Shown in pieces: positions 6,222 to 8,137 of a DNA stretch of 8,137 nt. How positions within the stretch are numbered: position 1 is the stretch's first letter; the number at the start of each line of letters is the position of its first letter. The DNA lies in assembly GCA_003222235.1 (NCBI GenBank), contig QHVD01000230.1, positions 1 through 8,137 of the forward strand, written 5' to 3'. Source of the stretch: Gemmatimonadota bacterium. GTDB lineage: Bacteria; Gemmatimonadota; Gemmatimonadetes; Gemmatimonadales; GWC2-71-9. The notes below the pieces were generated by a model. It saw only the letters and a list, made by a program, of their open reading frames with translations. It did not search any database and was not told where the DNA came from. A program made the position numbers and the translations under genes.

Positions 6222-7164
6222 GCGCGGCCGGCGCGTGCTGGCGCTCGAAGCGAAGGCGATCGCGCAGGTCGCCGAACGCTTGGGCCCGGCGTTCGCCGCG
6301 GCCGTGCGACTGCTCGCCGGGGCGAAGGGGCGGCTGATCGTCTCCGGTGTCGGGAAATCGGGTATCATCGCGCGCAAGATCGCGGCCACGTTCACGTCCA
6401 CCGGTTCGCCCGCGTCGTTCCTGCACGCGGTGGACTCGCTGCACGGCGATCTGGGCATCGTCGGCCGGGACGACGCGGCGATCCTGCTCTCGAAGAGCGG
6501 CAGCTCCGATGAGCTGTTCGGCCTCGTGAGCCAGCTGAAGCGCCTCGGCGTGCCCATGATCGCGATCACCGGCGACGCCGAGTCCGCGCTCGCGCGCCAG
6601 GCGGACGTCGTGCTCGACTCGAGCGTCGCGGAAGAAGCGTGCCCCGAGACCCTCGCCCCGACGGCCAGCACGGCCGCCGCCCTCGCCCTGGGCGACGCCC
6701 TCGCCGTCACGCTGCTCGAGGAGAAGGGGTTCCGCCGCGAGGACTTCGCTGCGCTGCACCCGGGAGGCACGCTCGGCCGCAACCTGCTGCTGCGCGTCGG
6801 CGACGTGATGGTCACGAAGGACCTGCCGACCCTCTTTCCGGAGTGCCCCATGCGGCAGTGCGTCATGCTGCTGGCACACAAGCGAGGCACGACCGCGGTG
6901 GTGGATCAGGCGGGGAGCCTCGTCGGCGTGGTGACGGCGGGAGACCTCACCCGCCTGATGGAGCGGACGGATGATTTCCTGGACATCCCGGTGCACGAGG
7001 TGATGACGAGGACGCCCAAGACCACGACGCCGGACCAGCTCGCCGGCGCCGCGGTGCGGCTCATGGAGAAGCACGGCATCATGGCGCTCCCGGTGCTGGA
7101 CGGCGGGCGCAGGGTGGTGGGGATGGTTCACTTGCACGACCTGATGCGGGCGGGGGCGGCATGA
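6190..7164 (+). CDS. kdsD: Arabinose-5-phosphate isomerase (KdsD/KpsF family)
   Basis: A 324-residue enzyme that isomerises ribulose 5-phosphate to arabinose 5-phosphate, the first committed step to Kdo. The N-terminal SIS domain (about 35-185) has SGVGKSG (52-58), LHGDLGIV (84-91), SKSGSSDEL (101-109) and LAPTASTAAALALGDALA (155-172). Lys56, Glu108, Glu149 and His190 line up with the E. coli KdsD active-site residues Lys59, Glu111, Glu152 and His193. Two CBS domains follow (about 205-262 and 270-322), as in full-length KdsD, and usually sense nucleotides or sugar nucleotides. The start at 6190 overlaps kdsC by 32 nt and has GGAG at 6179-6182. The TGA overlaps the lptC ATG. KpsF paralogues serve capsule synthesis, but the Kdo/Lpt context here favours the housekeeping KdsD role. 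Confidence 0.95.
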   Translation: MSYAERNDLIERGRRVLALEAKAIAQVAERLGPAFAAAVRLLAGAKGRLIVSGVGKSGIIARKIAATFTSTGSPASFLHAVDSLHGDLGIVGRDDAAILLSKSGSSDELFGLVSQLKRLGVPMIAITGDAESALARQADVVLDSSVAEEACPETLAPTASTAAALALGDALAVTLLEEKGFRREDFAALHPGGTLGRNLLLRVGDVMVTKDLPTLFPECPMRQCVMLLAHKRGTTAVVDQAGSLVGVVTAGDLTRLMERTDDFLDIPVHEVMTRTPKTTTPDQLAGAAVRLMEKHGIMALPVLDGGRRVVGMVHLHDLMRAGAA

Positions 7165-7730
7165 ACCCGACAAGGCGTCACGCAGTACCGTGCTACGTCG
7201 TGATGTGCTGCGCCGTCATGGCGGGGCTGGCGGGGGCGGCGTGCGAGGGCGGCATCAAGCCCACGGCCACGATCAGCGCGCCCGACTCGGCCGACCAGGT
7301 GCTGATCACCATGTCGCACGAGGTGACCGATTCGGGAGTCCGGCGGGCCAAAGTCCGCGCCGACACCGCCTACTTCTACTCGCCCAGCCAGACCGCCGAG
7401 CTGCGCCGCGTCCACATAACCTTCTACGACCCCGTCGGCGTCGAGACGTCGACGCTCACGGCGCACGAGGGGACCTACCACTGGCGCACCGGCGACATGG
7501 AAGGACGAGGCGACGTGGTCGTGGTGCGGACGGATGGCGCTACCCTCCGCACCGACGTGCTACGTTACAACCAGGCGAAGAGCCAGGTCAGCTCCGACAG
7601 GCCCTTCGTGTTCGATGAGCCGAACCGGCACATCGAGGGTGAAGGCTTCACGTCGGATCCGGCCTTCAAGGTCGTGACCGCCATCAAGCCGAAAGGGACG
7701 GGCGGCCACTTCACGCTGCCGAACCAATGA
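7161..7730 (+). CDS. lptC: LptC-family LPS export protein, lipoprotein-type
   Basis: A 189-residue protein best explained as LptC, the periplasmic link between the LptBFG transporter and LptA in LPS export. After a basic start (TRRH), a hydrophobic segment (about 12-27) leads to LAGAAC with Cys28, a candidate lipobox. The mature part is beta-rich, with the strand pattern of the LptC/OstA jellyroll: VLITMSHEVTDSGVRRAKVR (about 47-66), ADTAYFYSP, ELRRVHITFYDP, LTAHEGTYHWRTGDMEGRGD and VLRYNQAKSQVSSDRPF. E. coli LptC keeps a transmembrane anchor instead of a lipid. The ATG overlaps the kdsD stop (ATGA), and its own TGA overlaps the next ATG the same way. Sequence similarity in this family is low, so the call leans on strand pattern and position. 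Confidence 0.84.
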   Translation: MNPTRRHAVPCYVVMCCAVMAGLAGAACEGGIKPTATISAPDSADQVLITMSHEVTDSGVRRAKVRADTAYFYSPSQTAELRRVHITFYDPVGVETSTLTAHEGTYHWRTGDMEGRGDVVVVRTDGATLRTDVLRYNQAKSQVSSDRPFVFDEPNRHIEGEGFTSDPAFKVVTAIKPKGTGGHFTLPNQ

Positions 7731-8137
7731 TCGTCGCCGCGATGCTCCTCGCCCTGATGCAGCAGCCGGCTCCCCCCCCGTCCGATACGGCGACCGGGCG
7801 GCCGTGCGTGGTGGAGATCGATTCGGTCGGCGGCCGCGGTCAACAGGTCGAGGTGAGAAAGGGCGAGAACAATTTCTTCGCGGGCGGGGGCGTACTGGCG
7901 CATTGCCGGGGGACGGGAAGCACGCTGTCCGCCGACAGCGTGGCCTGGTTCGCGGGGGTGGGCCGGTTCGACATGATCGGGCAGCGCAATCCGGTACACA
8001 TCCGTGACACGGCGATCGCCCTCGACGCCACGACGGCCTCGTACTTCCTCCATCAGGACCGGCTCGAGGCGCATAGGAACGTGGTGGCGGTGAACCGCAA
8101 CACGGGGTCGGTGCTGCGGGGCCCGAATCTCACCTAT
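7727..8137 (+). CDS. OstA/LptA-like LPS transport protein, 3' end missing
   Basis: An open frame of 137 codons starts at an ATG overlapping the lptC stop (ATGA) and runs off the window without a stop. The N-terminus, MIVAAMLLALMQQPAPPPSD, is a short hydrophobic stretch without basic residues followed by a Pro-rich linker, so the signal peptide is weak. From about residue 28 the protein shows short beta strands of the OstA fold: VEIDSVGGRGQQVEVRKG, TLSADSVAWFAGVGRFDMIG, IALDATTASYFLHQDRLEAH and VVAVNRNTGSVLRGPNLTY. Such repeats form the periplasmic LPS-binding bridge (LptA) and the N-terminal domain of LptD. With the end missing I cannot say which, nor whether it is an extended OstA-like protein; the place after lptC favours LptA. 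A run of eight C bases lies at codons 16-18. Confidence 0.72.
   Translation, partial: MIVAAMLLALMQQPAPPPSDTATGRPCVVEIDSVGGRGQQVEVRKGENNFFAGGGVLAHCRGTGSTLSADSVAWFAGVGRFDMIGQRNPVHIRDTAIALDATTASYFLHQDRLEAHRNVVAVNRNTGSVLRGPNLTY
7772..7779 (+). repeat. C8 homopolymer near the start of the OstA-like gene
   Basis: Eight consecutive C bases cover most of the codons for Pro16 to Pro18, just after the hydrophobic N-terminus. The frame is intact across it in this copy: signal-like residues before, OstA-like strands after. A gain or loss of one C would shift the frame before any mature sequence. Confidence 0.75.

Noticed and set aside
5175..6890. Long open frame on the minus strand (571 codons) across kdsA, kdsC and kdsD
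   Set aside because: It is antisense to three well-identified genes, its product is Ser/Arg/Ala-rich with no recognisable motif, and long antisense frames are common in GC-rich DNA.
1..8137. Search for a new defence, mobile or RNA-based system
   Set aside because: I saw no transposase, integrase, reverse transcriptase, nuclease or toxin-like gene, no spaced direct repeats, and no tRNA-like structure. Apart from one unknown gene the content is housekeeping LPS and nucleotide metabolism.

Overview
The window is a GC-rich stretch from a Gram-negative (diderm) bacterium. Every recognisable gene lies on the + strand, and codon third positions are mostly G or C. Its core is a nearly continuous cluster for the lipopolysaccharide sugar Kdo and the start of the LPS export machinery: kdsB, pyrG, kdsA, kdsC, kdsD, lptC and an OstA/LptA-like gene cut by the window end. 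This order resembles conserved Kdo/Lpt clusters of several diderm phyla. The sequence style (lipoprotein-type LptC, promoter-like boxes directly before start codons, high GC) would fit Gemmatimonadota or a neighbouring phylum. That placement is an inference at low to moderate confidence.

Layout. Bases 1-290 hold the 3' part of a small zinc-finger (zf-TFIIB-like) protein gene. Bases 311-1048 encode a Tat-exported SGNH/GDSL hydrolase. Bases 1049-1164 are non-coding and contain two strong GC-rich hairpins. Bases 1165-1725 encode a protein I do not recognise. Bases 1742-2332 encode a TrpG/PabA-type glutamine amidotransferase with no synthase partner beside it. The Kdo/LPS run goes from 2364 to the window end.

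How the genes work together. KdsD turns ribulose 5-phosphate into arabinose 5-phosphate. KdsA condenses that with phosphoenolpyruvate to Kdo 8-phosphate, KdsC removes the phosphate, and KdsB activates Kdo with CTP to CMP-Kdo. PyrG makes the CTP. Together they encode the whole route to CMP-Kdo plus its nucleotide supply. LptC and the OstA-like protein belong to the bridge that carries finished LPS to the outer membrane. Junctions are tight: GTGA or ATGA overlaps at kdsB/pyrG, kdsD/lptC and lptC/ostA, a 1-nt gap at pyrG/kdsA and a 32-nt overlap at kdsC/kdsD. The one loose junction, kdsA/kdsC, carries a short octamer tandem repeat.

I see no mobile element, CRISPR array, tRNA, rRNA or defence system. 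Points that deserve a second look are the unrecognised gene at 1165-1725, two candidate leaderless promoters with identical geometry before pabA and kdsB, the metal-dependent type of KdsA, the octamer repeat, a C8 tract near the start of the OstA-like gene, and a lipoprotein-type LptC.
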